Assembly: GCA_023974075.1 (NCBI GenBank)
Contig: CM043788.1
Location: forward strand, 22,565,496-22,629,495
Origin: Chaenocephalus aceratus
Lineage: Eukaryota; Chordata; Actinopteri; Perciformes; Channichthyidae
DNA: 64,000 nt
Direction of reading: 5' to 3'
Both the position numbers and the translations under genes were made by a program. The notes beneath the pieces are model-generated. The model made no database searches. It was not told the DNA's origin and worked only from the letters and a program-made list of their open reading frames with translations. The first letter of the stretch is position 1. Each line of letters begins with the position of its first letter. Of the stretch, positions 1 to 13,400 are shown in pieces.

Positions 1-3000
1 GTGTCAATGAGCCTCCCATTTGTAGGCACTATTACTACTCTCCGTGCACTATTCTCATATATTCATTAATGACATATATAACAACCCATACAGTTAAGTT
101 GTGTGTCTTTGTTATCTGCCAACAAATGATCAAATCTACAGTTGTATTGAAGTGCCATATTTAAATGAGATTGAAATTGCCTTTAGATCAGCAATGATAT
201 CCGTAGCCCAGATGAAGAAAGTCATCAGAAAACAAAATGCTTTATATTAAACGGTGAAGCAATTGTGCAGGAGAGGGTAAAGTGGCGGCTAATACTGTAC
301 CCCTGAAACACACACACGCAACACAGGGAAGAAGAAGCTGTAATAGTGGACTTCTATCCATCCCCTACTCCCCTAGTGGCAAGAACAGAAGGCCACACAC
401 ACAAACACGCACACACAGACATGCCCCCTAATAACCTCTCTTCTCTATAAATCTGTTCACACACAGATCTGCTTCCTGGCTTCCATCACTGTGCAAATTG
501 AAGCCTTCGGGAAACCCATTGTAACTGGCCAAAGTGATTTAGACACAAAGTGTGTGATGCTACTTGATGTGCAATATGTGGTTTGTGTATGAGGAAGCCA
601 GTGGATACAACCTGTACATTTCCATACTCTGGGCACAATTAGGTTTTAAAATTGTAGCTACTGCTGTAGCAAATTTGTATTCTGTCATGAATATCGGCAT
701 GTCTCAGAAATAATTTGTCCACTGATGGAGCTCATGCTAATCTCACTCCACGTGTGAACAAAGCACACAGAACACCCAAGGATGAGACCCTTAACGGTAG
801 GATTGAAATCACCACAGAGGAAGCGATAAGCCGAAGAGTAAAACGGCTGCTGGAGTGTCCCGGTGTCTGAGCAGGTTAAGGTACATACTGTGGCCTTTAT
901 AGCAAAGATTTAAATTAAGATAGAATAGATTAAAATGATAATGAGTTGAAGGTTTGGACCAATTGAGACCAACACTCACTGTGAAAGAAAGCTGAAGCAG
1001 AAGCTGAATCAGTGTCTTTACACATCTACTCAGTGTTAGGGTTAAATAAGGAACACGTTGCTTTAACATTTGTATTTATTTACTTAAAAGAACATTATTA
1101 ACAGTTCTTTCAAACTCACATTTTGTTGAAGGTTTACAAGTTATCCTTTGTAACTGTTACCAGGTAGCCAATACATGTTCCACTCTATGTATATGAATGA
1201 GAGTAGAATACATTTAAAAAGCACCTCTATTTTCAATAAAATATTCAATTACACCAGAAAACTACATCCTCATCACACAGTTGAATCAAAGGTTTCAACA
1301 TAAAAGATTAATATTTTATCCTTCATGAATGTAGGAACAATTGTAGAGCTTAAGTAAAGTCCCTTTGTTAGCTTTGCTTAACCTTGATCAAGGCTGCAAC
1401 AACATCTAAAATATAACGAGAAATAAATTGTTTTCATGTTCGGTGAAAAAAGGAATAGAAAAAGTGGTTAAAGGAAATGTTTTTTGTGATTGGCTGGCAC
1501 GATTGAGTGGAAAGAACAACTGCTTCTCAGGTTGACTGATCTTATCTCACTTTGCTTCACCCATGTGGATGGGGACACTTTGAAGAAGGAAAGCTGACTG
1601 CGTCACTACTTAAATCAATAAGCCATTAGCGACCAAAGAAGCAGGTATTGTCAACATTTGTCCCGGAGCACTCCCCTTCCCCCCAATGCCCGTCAGGTTT
1701 TCATTTTGTTAAGTCTCTCGCCTCTTTTGTAGATGTGTCCTGAAGCCAGACAGGTTGAACTTAGCACTAGAGCCTCCTCGGAGCTATGTTCTGGATGTGC
1801 CTTCACCGATGCGGTTTTGCAAACACGGCAGTGAGCTGTGAAATGAGATTTCTCTGCTATCATTACCGGGCTGAGCAAGAAAGCCACATCTCACTCTGAG
1901 TGAATGCCTCGGTGCTCTTCCTCTCTGCCTCCTCTCAGCACAGGCATGTCTAACCATCGCTAAGACGGATCGATAGAGCTGAGCTCCGTAAGCTGCCTGA
2001 CGCCAATACAGGAAATACTGTATGCTAACGAGATGAGGATATTAAGTAGTTAAAGAGGATGACTTTAGCTGAGCAGTTGTAGGACGTGATTAGCGTAATT
2101 AAAAAACTTTGTTTGCATACATTTTACAACAAGAGAGCCTTTTGATCTCCTTAAGCGGCTTCTAGAACAGAGGAATAAAGGCACGAGAGACTGTCTGTCT
2201 CCATCCTGTGAAAGTGAGCTGAGGGTTCATGAGATTCTGCTGATACAGCAGTGTATCTGGCAATATATTGAGCTCCATTGTTTGATTGAGTCTTTATTTC
2301 AATAAAGTGAGTTACATGCATTGTTTTCAAAGCCCACCGTTTTTTAATCTTTATTTACAATTGGGATATCTCATCGTTAAGTACATGTCCAGAGCGATGT
2401 GAAGGGGATCAGTGCTTGTCAATCTGTCTTGCAATGTTATAAATGATTCTGTTGGATCACATACAACCGTATAAAAACTGTTTTTTTAAGGGTAGACATG
2501 CTTTTGAAGCCACATTTCAATCAATTGAACATCAGAGAATCAGCAGAGATCTTTGAACATATCATCTTCACCTTGCTTGTCTTTTTGAAGAAGATGAAAG
2601 CGCATTGAAAAAAAAAATTGTTTTGATAATTTAGCAGTGTTCCCCGTATACCCACATATTTGCCAAAGGGCATGTTTTGACATCAAAGGACCAGCTGTCA
2701 GCCTTGAAGGTTTATAGTGATGCTGGTTGACTGTGTTTTGAATGACGTCCAGGAACTGATCAAAGATTGACTCTAACATTTGGAGACAATTTGACCCTAT
2801 CCAAGGTCTGTAAAGGCCATGCAATCTACTTCTTGAAGAGAAGAGCTGCTCTTAAAAACAGAGAAAAGATTGATCGGATGCAATTATGCATCACAATAAG
2901 CATCTGTAAAATCTGGTGGCTCTCCAGCATTGTATACTGTATACTTCTAATAGAATCAATATATCTGGCTCATTAAACTTCTTTCTAAAAATCTTTATGT

Positions 3001-5664
3001 ATTCGCTTGACACAACTGACACTTTCGTGGATGCATTAGAGGTCGGTGTAGCTGTTGGCCATGTGTTGCCAGGCACTTCCTGTTGCTACAGCAGAATAAC
3101 AGGCTGTGGTGCCATGCCAAGCCAGGCCATGCTGTTCCCTCTGACCTGGTAAACTCCAATGGGCTCGCAGACTTGATCATCCATGGTCAATCAGTCTTAG
3201 TGTAATTAACATCAGCTTTGAAGCTTTTTGGAGAGGCTGACTCATTTAGTTTCACATGGGGTTTGTATATTCATTTGGCTTTCAAAGGGTTAGCAGTGTA
3301 AAAACAGATTTTGCGTCATTTGCCATAAGCTGTGTCATTTGACTGCAACAAGCTTTAGATTTAGATGCTGGATGTAGCTTGTTTACAAGATTAAGGATTT
3401 TGAGAGTCACGTTTTAAATGACTTATGCACTCAGAATAAATTGAGATGAAATAAATGATGATGCATTACTCAACATTTAATTTGCAGATGCTTTCGCCCA
3501 AAACAACGTTCAATAAGTGCATTGAAACTTCAAAGGAATGAGAGCTGGATATCGTAAATTCAAAATGCATCCCGTGTGTGTTCTCTCACTGCTCCAGTAC
3601 ACTTTGCTTAGAGTTGATATAAACTGTTAGCAAGGTAATACATTTTTTATTACAAGTAAAGTGGTACTTTAGAGGCTGAACAAATCCCTGTTGAATCGTT
3701 ACTGTTATTCTCAGTCCTATTAACATGTAATTGTATAGCCAGACAATTTGTCTGAAATTGCTTTAGACATGTCGGCAAAGGTCCTGTTGAGGTAATATCC
3801 AATAAAGGCTCGGTTGAATTCAAGGAGAAATGCAGGAAATTGTCATTGGTGGAAAATAGGTGCCTTTAGAAGGCAGTATTAGTGATGGTGATTGGGAATC
3901 ATTACACCAAAGCATGAAACCTCAACTTCCTTCTCTTTGTTATAAATTAAATTCTAACTCCTCAAAGAGAAAGCTGCTTTCATGCTTTTTTTTGTATAGC
4001 AGCACACCAGGTGCAATATTAAAAATGTATGGTGGACATCGACATATTTTGGAAACAGTAGAATCGTTTTATCTCGGGTATGAATGATGGCTGCATTTGA
4101 TGAATTTATACCAGAGGTGTCAACTGGACGTTTGAAATACTGAAGTTTGTATTGCTTTTGAAAATTGTAGACCAGCAATTACTCCAGTGATTTAAAGTGA
4201 GAATATGTGAGACTATTCCATGAAATAGTCAACATAAAAAGGAATTCTTATTATTTGCAAACGCCAATATTTATCTATTACTGTATGTGCAACATTAGTT
4301 GAGATTATCCATGATAAGCTACTGGTTATACAATGCCAAGTAAACTGCGAAACCCATATACAGTATATATTGAATTAAACAAGGGTGTTTTTTTCCCCTC
4401 ATCATTTCAACATTTGAAAGATTGTGTTATTTCATCTCCCAAAGGTTACAGTCTCGTTTTTGACACACTCTCAGTTTAAAGCTCTACCTACAACCTTCCA
4501 GTTAACAAAGTACATTTTATGAAAGGGATTATTTTCTTCTTTTCTAATGAATATTGAATACAAAGTGATTTTCTGCAGCCCATTAAACAGAAGGATCTCT
4601 TCATTGCAGAACCTTCATCATCTGTCTTCCTCTCTAAATCCGAGCCGCTGAACTCTCCGACAGATGAGGCACTTTGTCAGCCACTTCCTCTGCCACTCTC
4701 TGAGGAATATTGTAGTCTTGTTTACAGGAGTTTGACAGGGGTTCAGCTCAATAATTCTAAGTGCAGCATGAGTTGAAACAATCCTCCTTGCATCAGCTCA
4801 CTGACGTTTAAACTATCATCTCTGTAATGGAACCAATCAAATGCATTGTGTCAAAAAGTCAACGTCGTTCAATGTCCTGCCTCTTTGTATATTGCTGACA
4901 GCATGGGCCGGGGGCATTAAGAATTAGCGTGATGAATCTCAAAATCACATTTCAGGTGGCATGTTATTAGTCTAAATTAAGACAAATACTGTAAATACAA
5001 AAACGTGTTGAAATAGCATTAACCAACTCTCTTAACCCTCTACTTCATTAATCAATGTTCCAGATGAATGTCTGTACATACATAGCGCGAAGTATGTGTT
5101 AATCTGTTGAGTGTTTGCAGAGTTGTTAGTTTGTTTGCATTTGTTTCTCAGCTTGTGTGTACTGTGTATTCTGTTTGTGCTGAGCCATCGTGCATTCACA
5201 CTTCCAAACAAGTGTTTTTGCTCTGTTGGCTTCTGGATCGATTTAATTGCAGCGGTATATTTACAAAGCAAAACAAGCAATTCAAGCAGCCATACCAAAA
5301 CATCTAAAGCACTTAGCTGGAAGCCAGCATTCCCTCCAAAACTGTTCTTATGTTAACATTCAGATGCACACAAGGGCTGGGAGTGTGTTTGTAGAGGAAC
5401 ATAAGAAGATAAGATACTTCTTAAATCATTTAATCCAGAAAGCAACAACCGTCTAGTCTGCAATGAAGTAGAATATTATCAAAATGCAGCTGTTTTGTTG
5501 AATCATCTTTATTTTCTCCTGGTATTTTCAAAAGCTAAACAACAATGCGAAACATGATGGTTCTCGCCAACTTCTCTGGAAGAACTATTCTCTACCTAGT
5601 TTAAATTAGGAGTAATGAGGCCATTTGTCTCAGAACGTTGCATAAAAAAGGTGTGTATAAAAAA
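1..5664. other. Unannotated intronic sequence, no element recognised
   Basis: AT-rich unique-looking DNA. Only short open frames occur, none with a recognisable domain. Short CA-rich bits at 309-330 and 395-420 are too degenerate to count as microsatellites. I see nothing supportable as a gene or transposon. Confidence 0.6.
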
Positions 5665-5706
5665 ACTGAGTGGAAACTGAATTTCCTCCTCGGGATCAAT
5701 AAAGGT
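5665..5706 (+). mobile_element. Probable LINE/SINE 3' tail seeding a TTC microsatellite
   Basis: The string tttcctcctcgggatcaata followed by aagg matches the usual 3' end of fish retroposons (TTTCCCC..GGGATCAATAAAG) and runs straight into the TTC array. A similar end on the other strand lies at 22540-22571. The body of the element is not recognised upstream, so this is probably a strongly 5'-truncated copy. Confidence 0.45.
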
Positions 5707-5975
5707 TCTTCTTCTTCTTCTTCTTCTTCTTCTTTCTTCTTCTTCTTCTTCTTCTTCTTTTTCTTCTTCTTCTTCTTCTTCTTCTTCTCTTCTTCTTCTT
5801 CTTCTTTCTCTTCTTCTTCTTTCTTCTTCTCTTCTTCTTCTTTCTCTTCTTCTTCTCTTCTTCTTTTCTTCTTCTTCTTCTTTCTTCTTCTTCTCTTTCT
5901 TCTTCTTCTTCTCTTCTTCTTCTTCTTCTTCTTCTTCTTCTTCTTCTTTCTCTTCTTTCTTCTCTTCTTCTTCTT
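5706..5975. repeat. (TTC)n polypyrimidine microsatellite, about 270 bp
   Basis: Imperfect TTC/TTTC/TCTTC repeats, all pyrimidine on the + strand with no purine for about 270 nt. Frames across it give meaningless poly-Phe/Ser or poly-Glu/Lys/Arg. Such mirror-like homopurine-homopyrimidine tracts can form intramolecular triplexes. Confidence 0.97.
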
Positions 5976-7358
5976 AAAAACAAAGCTTCTCTCCACGTTT
6001 AACATTATAGGTGCTTATTGAGCGAGAAATCCTGCTATCATTAATACATGTTGCACAATTATACAACGTTTACCAAATAGCCGTTCTTTACATTGGCAAG
6101 TTTATTTTCTCAGTTAATCTTTTTTTAACACAGTAGTGAATGGCCTTCAACATTTTATTGTACTCCAGTCTCCAGATTACATCTCTGGAATTGGTATTCA
6201 TTTCTGATGTGGTTCACTAACTTCTCTTGCTCTATTCAACTTTTTCTCCGCACTGTCACTCTCATCCCCTCTACCTTTTTTCTACTCTCATCGGCTCCCC
6301 CTTATATTTCGTTAGTTAAGATCAGCAGAAAGTAGAGAAAAGCCCCCGCATGGATGAAGGGATTCATTATCTCCTTTTCCAATGTGCAAATTGCCCCATC
6401 ACTGTTCACTTCTGATCGGTAGATAATTGGATAGTTCCTTATCTAAGGACCTCCTAACTTTTTCTCAATGATCTTTTTCTGCTGTGCTCATCACTACTGT
6501 GGGGTCCCACCTTTCTCTTCCTTATAATCCTTCTCTTGTGCTTCTCTAAGCCCCCGCAAACTCCTATCCCCAAGCTTTCCTAAGCCCTACTAACTCTGGG
6601 AGTAAAACTACAAGGAGAGTCCTTTTATTTAACATTCTGGTATAGCTTTGACATTGTAACTGAAATGTGGGCATTTCGCATTTTAAACTAAAAATATGTT
6701 TTGTATTCTGCTAGGGATTCAGAGGCAGTGAAGTAGAGAAGGGGCCCTCCTCAGGACCAAAGAATACAGATGCCTTCATGAGGCGCTGTTTGGGGCTTTA
6801 CACTCGTAACTTCTGCTGCCGGGTTTTGTTCAGCATCGGCCATTACTGCTCAGCCGTGGCTTGTCCAGCGTTTGAAACTACATCGCTTACGCTTTGTTTG
6901 TGCTCGCCTGCCAAATAGTTGTTGGGGGGCTGTGTGTGTATGTGTGGATGTCTAGTCTAAGTGATGGGGAGGAGGCCTTTATAAAGTCCAGGGCCCATGT
7001 TAGGGACAGAAAAAAGGGACAGCATTAATCTTAGAGTTCAAGCCTATAGTTGTCACCCTCTGCGTGGAGGGAGGGGTGAGGGAGGCTGAGACACTGACTT
7101 AAAGACCTTTACTCTGAACAATGGCTGTGCTGTGTTTGGTAAAAGGCAGGGAGTTCACAGTTCAACCCTTCAAATCCTTTCTTTTCATTCGTCCTCTATT
7201 TCTAAATTCCTTTCTCGCCAAGGGTCCACTTCCATCAGACAAATCTGATGTTTCCAAAGAGTTATGAAAGACAGATTCAATCTAAGATGTTAGAGAGTAA
7301 AAATACTCTTTTCAATTGTTCTAATGAAATTGAACCATTCATTGCGCCGTCAATGTCT
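5976..7358. other. Unannotated intronic sequence
   Basis: Pyrimidine-rich around 6230-6600 and more GC-rich around 6720-7100, with no splice-flanked open frame and no terminal repeats that I could pair. Confidence 0.5.
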
Positions 7359-7366
7359 AGACTCAT

Positions 7367-8431
7367 CAGTGGGGTTTTCTCCCGGAGGCCAAGGGAAGCC
7401 AGGCTTCCCCTGTTTTTTCGGATTGTAGTTATAATTTAAATAAATAAAAGCACTTTGTTTTGTTTCGATAATTCTCCTTTGCTGTGTGTTGCTGCCGGCC
7501 CGTCTCTCCCCCATTCTCATTGAGTATTGTACAAAGAGTGAAACAAACAGCGCCCCTCTAGATGTCATGGTGAAACAGTAGATTGCACTCACTGTTGCGA
7601 GAGGAGGCCAGCAGAATCTAGTTTTCCTTGGTGAAAAAAATTGAGGGATTGACCAATCAGATGAGGCCCACATGATGCCCCTGCCAACCTGATTGGTCAG
7701 GGCCATGCCAAGGGAAGCCAGCCGCCTCTTGCTTCCCTTCAGAGGCGGCTGGCGATTTGATTGGACACTGCCATCCAATCAAATCACATCAACATCAGTT
7801 TTAATACTGTAACTTTCATCACCGCCGTTAGAAATGATCAAGCAAATGAAGCATTATGGGGGTGGAGATTTGGCGTACTTAATCAAACATAACTTTACTA
7901 AACTTCCGCTACAGCAGCAACTAAACATCAAATCAGATGACAGGCCAATGCCCGTACTCGAGCTGTGTACACAGAGGAAAAAGGGAGAGAATCGGACGTT
8001 CAATGAGGACAATTATGTCCGCACGGAGTGGCTAACTGGAAGCGCTAAACTTCAGCGTCTATTTTGCTGGCCATGTCTTCTTTTTGACAAGGATTCGTGC
8101 TCTCTGAACAATCCTTGGGCAACTTCAGGATTCATCGACCTTGCCAACCTGTCACGGGCAATTGAGAGGCACGGTAAATCCAAAAATCACATAGATTGTG
8201 TGATTGTCTGCATACATTAATAAGTAAAATGCTTAAATTAATAAGGAGAGAGTTTCAGCTGGAGAGTGCATGCGGACCTTTCGGTTAGATAACAGGCGTG
8301 TGCAAATCCTGCATCTGTGTGATGCAAATGTGTAAAATGATACCGGCCGCTGTAATCACTCATCTGGTTACGTTATTGACCCAACCCAAAAAATGGGCTT
8401 CCCCTACATTTTTCCCCACGCCACGCTACTG
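7367..8431 (+). mobile_element. Internally deleted hAT-family DNA transposon with 8-bp TSD
   Basis: The 1065-bp element is flanked by the exact 8-bp duplication agactcat (7359-7366 and 8432-8439), the size typical of hAT. The left end starts CAGTGGGG; the right end, read inward, starts CAGTAGCGTGGCGTGGGGAA, and both reach GGGAAGCC about 30 bp in. A 12-bp perfect inverted repeat (7718-7729 and 7741-7752) and repeated CCAAGGGAAGCCAG motifs (7388 and 7708 regions) lie inside and may be transposase-binding sites. A transposase N-terminal fragment is present (separate entry) but the catalytic region is missing, so the copy is non-autonomous. Confidence 0.9.
7834..8220 (+). pseudogene. hAT transposase N-terminal fragment (TTF-type zinc finger)
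   Basis: An open frame of 128 codons with a hAT-transposase zinc-finger pattern: WLTGSAKLQRLFCWPCLLF at about residues 68-86, then W and G, a DLANLS segment, and H..S..H near residues 115-120. This TTF/ZMYM1-like finger binds the element's DNA in intact transposases. The frame stops shortly after the last His of the finger. The RNase-H-like catalytic core and dimerisation region, several hundred residues in intact copies, are absent. The ATG at 7834 is the first in frame and fits the start of a transposase. It lies fully inside the TSD-bounded element, so it is not a host gene. Confidence 0.75.
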
Positions 8432-8439
8432 AGACTCAT

Positions 8440-8878
8440 TAGGAACTCAACACGTTAATTTCTACTTCTTTTAACATCTAAGTTGATATCATCTTCATCA
8501 ACCAAGAGAATTTCCACTTTCAGAGAGCCAGTGTGAAAGCAATTTGATCAAATTTGCTGTTTACATCTGACTGTTCTAATTGGGTATCATTTCTACGGTG
8601 TTACTGAGATGGAAATGCAGCTCTTGAGAGTGAAAAGGTAGTTCCTGAATGAGTTAGAGTCATGAGAGCAGAGGAAGAAAGGGGGAAATAACCTCCAGAC
8701 TGTCAGCGAGGGATTATTCCCCTCTTCTGTTAAATCAAAATTCCATTTCTGTTCCGCCTTCACCAGGTTTGGACGCTCCTTCTGCCCCCTGACGCTTCCT
8801 GGTAATGCAATTAAGATCCATAAGCTTTTCCCAGGAATAAAGGGGCTGAAAGAATTTCTCCATGCTGATGTTGGGAAA
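8440..8878. other. Unannotated intronic sequence
   Basis: Nothing recognised between the hAT element and the GT repeat. Confidence 0.5.
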
Positions 8879-8961
8879 GTGTGTGTGTGTGTGTGTGTGG
8901 TGTGTGTGTGTGTGTGTGTGTGGTGTGTGTGTGTGTGTGTGTGTGTTGTGTGTGTGTGTGT

Positions 8962-9058
<97 letters not shown>

Positions 9059-9078
9059 TGTGTGTGTGTGTGTGTGTG
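8879..9078. repeat. (GT)n microsatellite, about 200 bp, with GGTG interruptions
   Basis: Alternating GT with occasional GG or TT interruptions; the open frames across it (poly-Cys/Val or poly-His/Thr) are not proteins. Confidence 0.98.
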
Positions 9079-10408
9079 AACTCAACCATTTTATTAGAAA
9101 CACACATTAATAAATGGTTTGAGATGTTTTCAACCCCCTCTAAGGCACACCCAGAGTCATTTCCCTCTCACTGCCACCTTCACTCCCATTGAGATGCTAT
9201 ATTGTGTTGCCATAGTGTCTATTGTCAGAGAGACTTTCTGAACTAAACTCCAGCCATTCAAGCTTGTTTCCTCTGCACCAATTCAAAGCCATCATGGCTG
9301 CCTGAACAGCAGATTGCTTGTTAGTTTTCTAAACCAAGAAACGGCATTAAACAAGTTCAGCATGTCGTAACTTTTGCTGGATGCAGATCAGTTGGGAGTG
9401 GTTTGAGATGAGCATTCCTCTGCAGTGTTTAGATAAATGATACCTTTAAGGGGAGCAATGGGACCTAATGAGCCTCGGATCAAGAATACATGGTTACAAA
9501 TAGAAGGATATGCCAGGGTACCCAGCTTGTTTGAACATGATTCAGATAGAAACCTCAAATACTAGAGTTCTTGCAAACACACATAGACTGAGGCTGTGTT
9601 TTGTTGCTTTTTTCACGTAATTGACGTCACCAAATTACTTTCTAAAATTGAGTAATTCAACTGAGACTCCGCGACATCCGAGCACATTTCCTTTTCGTCA
9701 AAAATATGCTCCTTTACTTTGATTGCTTGCATTTATTATGTAAAAAACAACAACATTGTATTTCAAGCACACAGTCAACCTGAACCAAGAACCAGGCATT
9801 TGAAAGTGCCTCAGAAAGACTAATTCAGTGACTTCTACATAAAGAGGGTAGCAGGATGTGGCATTGAATAGAAGTTGTTTATGTTACCTACCTAACAGGC
9901 AGCGAACCTCCACATCCCCATCCCAGCTACAACAAACTCAAATCCATGTCACTCCATCTGTCTTGCAATACCTTAAGCTATTGAATAAAGGATCAAAAAC
10001 ATAATTACATAAAACTCAAGTCAGCTCTTGCATAATAGTTAACAACTAAATGCAGTTTAGGGCTTGTTAAAAATGTGTTAACAATATGGCCACACATACT
10101 GTTTGTGTAGAAGAATTTTGATGAGGGGTGCAATTGTATTCGTGTCCCTTCTGTTCTTATTGGATGCTCTTCCCCAGATTTGTCACTTTGCCAGAATTGT
10201 TGGATGTAGTGTGCGTTCCGCAATGGCGTGGGCAGTGCCTAAGCAGTGTTGTGGTGCGATTGAGAAGATAATTGGCTTTTCACTGAAGCAGTTTTATGCT
10301 GATGCAATTGAACCAATGTGCGGTGTAAAGGTTAGGGAGATATTAGGCCCCATACCAATGAGAACAGGACACTGAGGCAGATGTCAAAGCCCATCTCTTC
10401 TTAAAGCT
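9079..10408. other. Unannotated intronic sequence
   Basis: No element or exon recognised; an open frame at 10103-10375 has no domain and no splice support. Confidence 0.5.
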
Positions 10409-10419
10409 GGGGGGGGGGG

Positions 10420-10460
<41 letters not shown>
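10409..10460. repeat. Poly-G run followed by (GT)n
   Basis: About 14 G followed by about 19 GT units. Confidence 0.97.
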
Positions 10461-10462
<2 letters not shown>

Positions 10463-13400
10463 CCGCTGAGTTAGATCTTCTTTAACTTGGAACAAATGAA
10501 AAAGTCAGTGGGGTGTTGAAAATGTTGCATCCGCTCACATAAGCAACTTGAATGCACACTTAAAGGCAACAGCTAATAACCTCCAAACTGTGTGTTTGTG
10601 CATACATCCATTATAGCTGAAATAAGGAGTCAATTAGCCAACCGAAAACTAATCTACCACAATTTGATAATTGACTAAAAGCCTTGAAGGGATTCCAGCT
10701 TTTGAAATGTTTGGATTGTTCTGCTTTCCACTGATTCCAACATGAAGACGTTGTCATTTAGACTGCGGGTAAGAAAAGTAATGCAATTACATAAAGTTTC
10801 AAGGTTCATCATTGCATTTTAAAATAGCTTTTTGACAACAAATGATTTGCTCAATGTCCACTGTCTGGAAATGTCCCACTATTAATATGGAATATAGGCA
10901 TGGTTCTCTCATTTATTGATTTGGTGTTATAGCAGGTTGTTACATACATATTCCTGTCTTATTATGCGACTGAAAATCCATACTTACACCAACTAAAGCA
11001 TCTCCATGACAACTGATGATGGACACCACCAGATATGGCTCAAAGTAGAACATTTTCAGTAGATCAACCTTTTATCTGATTTGTACAATCAACGATTCAT
11101 TGAAAATATATTTTGAGATGAATGAAATTAATGTTAAATTGCAGTCCTAGTAGATAGACATGCAAACTCAAACTTACACTGACATCTGGTTCACACGCAC
11201 ACACTACCACAACCCCCATCCCTCCCATTAGTGCACTGTGTTCCCCACTTCATAATAAATGTTCAATAATTCAAACCATTGCCTTCCTTCTCCTCTGCCT
11301 CTTAGCAACATACAATCACACACGAAGGAGCGATGCTCAGCTCTCTGCCAGTGAGCTACGGTGCTATGGCCAGTCTCAGAGTGCCTTTGGTTGTAGTGAG
11401 GGAAATCAACTGTGGCAGAGCTGTAAATTATTCCTCTGGAGGGCTAAATGGGCCACAGCCCACACTCTCTCCTGTCCGCCATACCTTTATCAGGGCCCAG
11501 TCGGCTCCTATGGGCCCCTTATCCATCAGGTCTGAAAGGCCCCCGCCATGCAATACCAGTGACATGGACCACAAAAAGAGGTTGTTTAGGATGCAGGGGG
11601 AGAGCGGGAGGAGATGGACAGAAGGAGGGAGATGCAAAAAGAGAGGAAGGGAAGGGAGGGAGAGCGGGAAGAGAGATCCTGTTGGAAATATCGCAGTGCC
11701 TTTATGTGCTAAATGAAATTAAGGATGAAAGAGGGTCTATCGATGTGAGAACGTTGTCAGCTTTTAACATTATCATTGTAATAATGAGCTTAACCAATGG
11801 GGTTAATGGAGCATACATTTAAAAAAGAAAACCTGCATTTTCGTTGTTGAATTTTGATTTTAACACCACTAAAATAATTTGTACTGTTACCTTTTAGGAT
11901 AAAAGGATAAGAACAACCTTAATTCTAAAACATAATATTTGACACAATAGGTAGCTGAGAAAAACTATTTAATCAACAATTACCTATCAACATTCGCCAG
12001 CTTCTACAAATCTGATACATTGATGTTTTTTCTTTGTTATCTATCATAGTGAATTTTTTATTTTTCATTTTGGTACTGTCAAAAAATAAAGCGGGCACCA
12101 ATGTCATCTGTTCCTTTATATGCTTCTGCTCACAAAGACTTTAGTGTCTGTTTTCTTTACTTTTTGTTAAAGCTCACTTTTCATGACTTGAAGCATTTTG
12201 TTCCTGCTGTCAAAACAGTTTCCTCTTGTCTATATTGTTCTATTTGACAACATCGGATGGAACATTTCACAGTCCTTTATCCTTTAGCGAAACAGAGGGG
12301 TACTCAATTTGAGGCATATGTTTACTCCTTACAAAAAAGATCTTAACTACACCTTACGGAAAATGAAGGGGATACTTTGTCTACGCTCTGCTGTCTTTTC
12401 GTTTAAGACTGTGCTGCATTGTAAATGGGATCTTTAAAGCTTTGTTTACATGGTAGACAGGACTCTGCTGTCTCATCCCCCTCACCCTCACTCCTTCACC
12501 GACTGAAAGAGGACTTCCTTGCATTCTGATCGCGGGCCTGTCTCTTCATACAGACTCTAAAGAATACTAATCAGCAAGGCCTCCTCCTTATGCAGTCTCT
12601 ATTCAGTCAAGGAGGGTAGAAAGTAACTGGAGACATATGATAAATGGTTGGTCCCATATTGCTCTTACTCATTATCTAGTAAGAGCAAGGCTCTTTCACA
12701 ATGGGTCAGAGATGAGGTGTGTATTAAAGCATGTGTGTTGTCTTATGTACATAGTAACATGCCATTTCAGAAAACTTTTAGGGTTAGAACAGACATCAAA
12801 GAATTAAATTCAAATTTGCCTTAGCTGACAAACTCATTTTCCAACCTGTCCTATCAGATACTGTATTAACATTTTGGACTGCAGTTTCTCCATGGGCAAT
12901 TATAAGGACCGATACTCAGTTGAACATTTTTTTCCTGGGCTTTAATAGGTCACTTTCCCTGATGTAGTAATGGTCATCCAGAGAGAGACTGTCAGGGCAG
13001 ACTTGTCGATATCAGGACTAGGGATGATCATTTTGTGTAATGTTACTTACTTTAACACAACAGTTAGGCTTGAGGCTAACTCTGTGTTCTCCATCGTGTC
13101 ATATCATGGAAAACATCTTGTTAGAACTATAAACTTCATGTTATGACCTGACACTGATCCATATATTTGTTGTAGTATGCCAGTATTGGACTTCAACAAA
13201 ATTGCTTTTCAACATTAGCTCAAAGTTGCACGTAATTAAATTACATAAAACACGTGACAACCTTCAGCCTCATTCTTCTTAACATTGTTGTTGTTTCATC
13301 ACGTGCACAAACCAAGCTGTAACAATCTGCCTAATGTTTGCAGTGTTTATGAAACAAGGAAACAAATGCACTAGAAGACTTACTAGATCCATAGTTACTT

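Noticed and set aside
5601..6021. Long frames of Lys/Glu/Arg or Phe/Ser
   Set aside because: Direct translation of the TTC microsatellite on either strand.
11333..11822. Possible host exon in the GC-richer block
   Set aside because: No acceptor/donor pair consistent with a frame, and the frames run into a purine-rich low-complexity tail.
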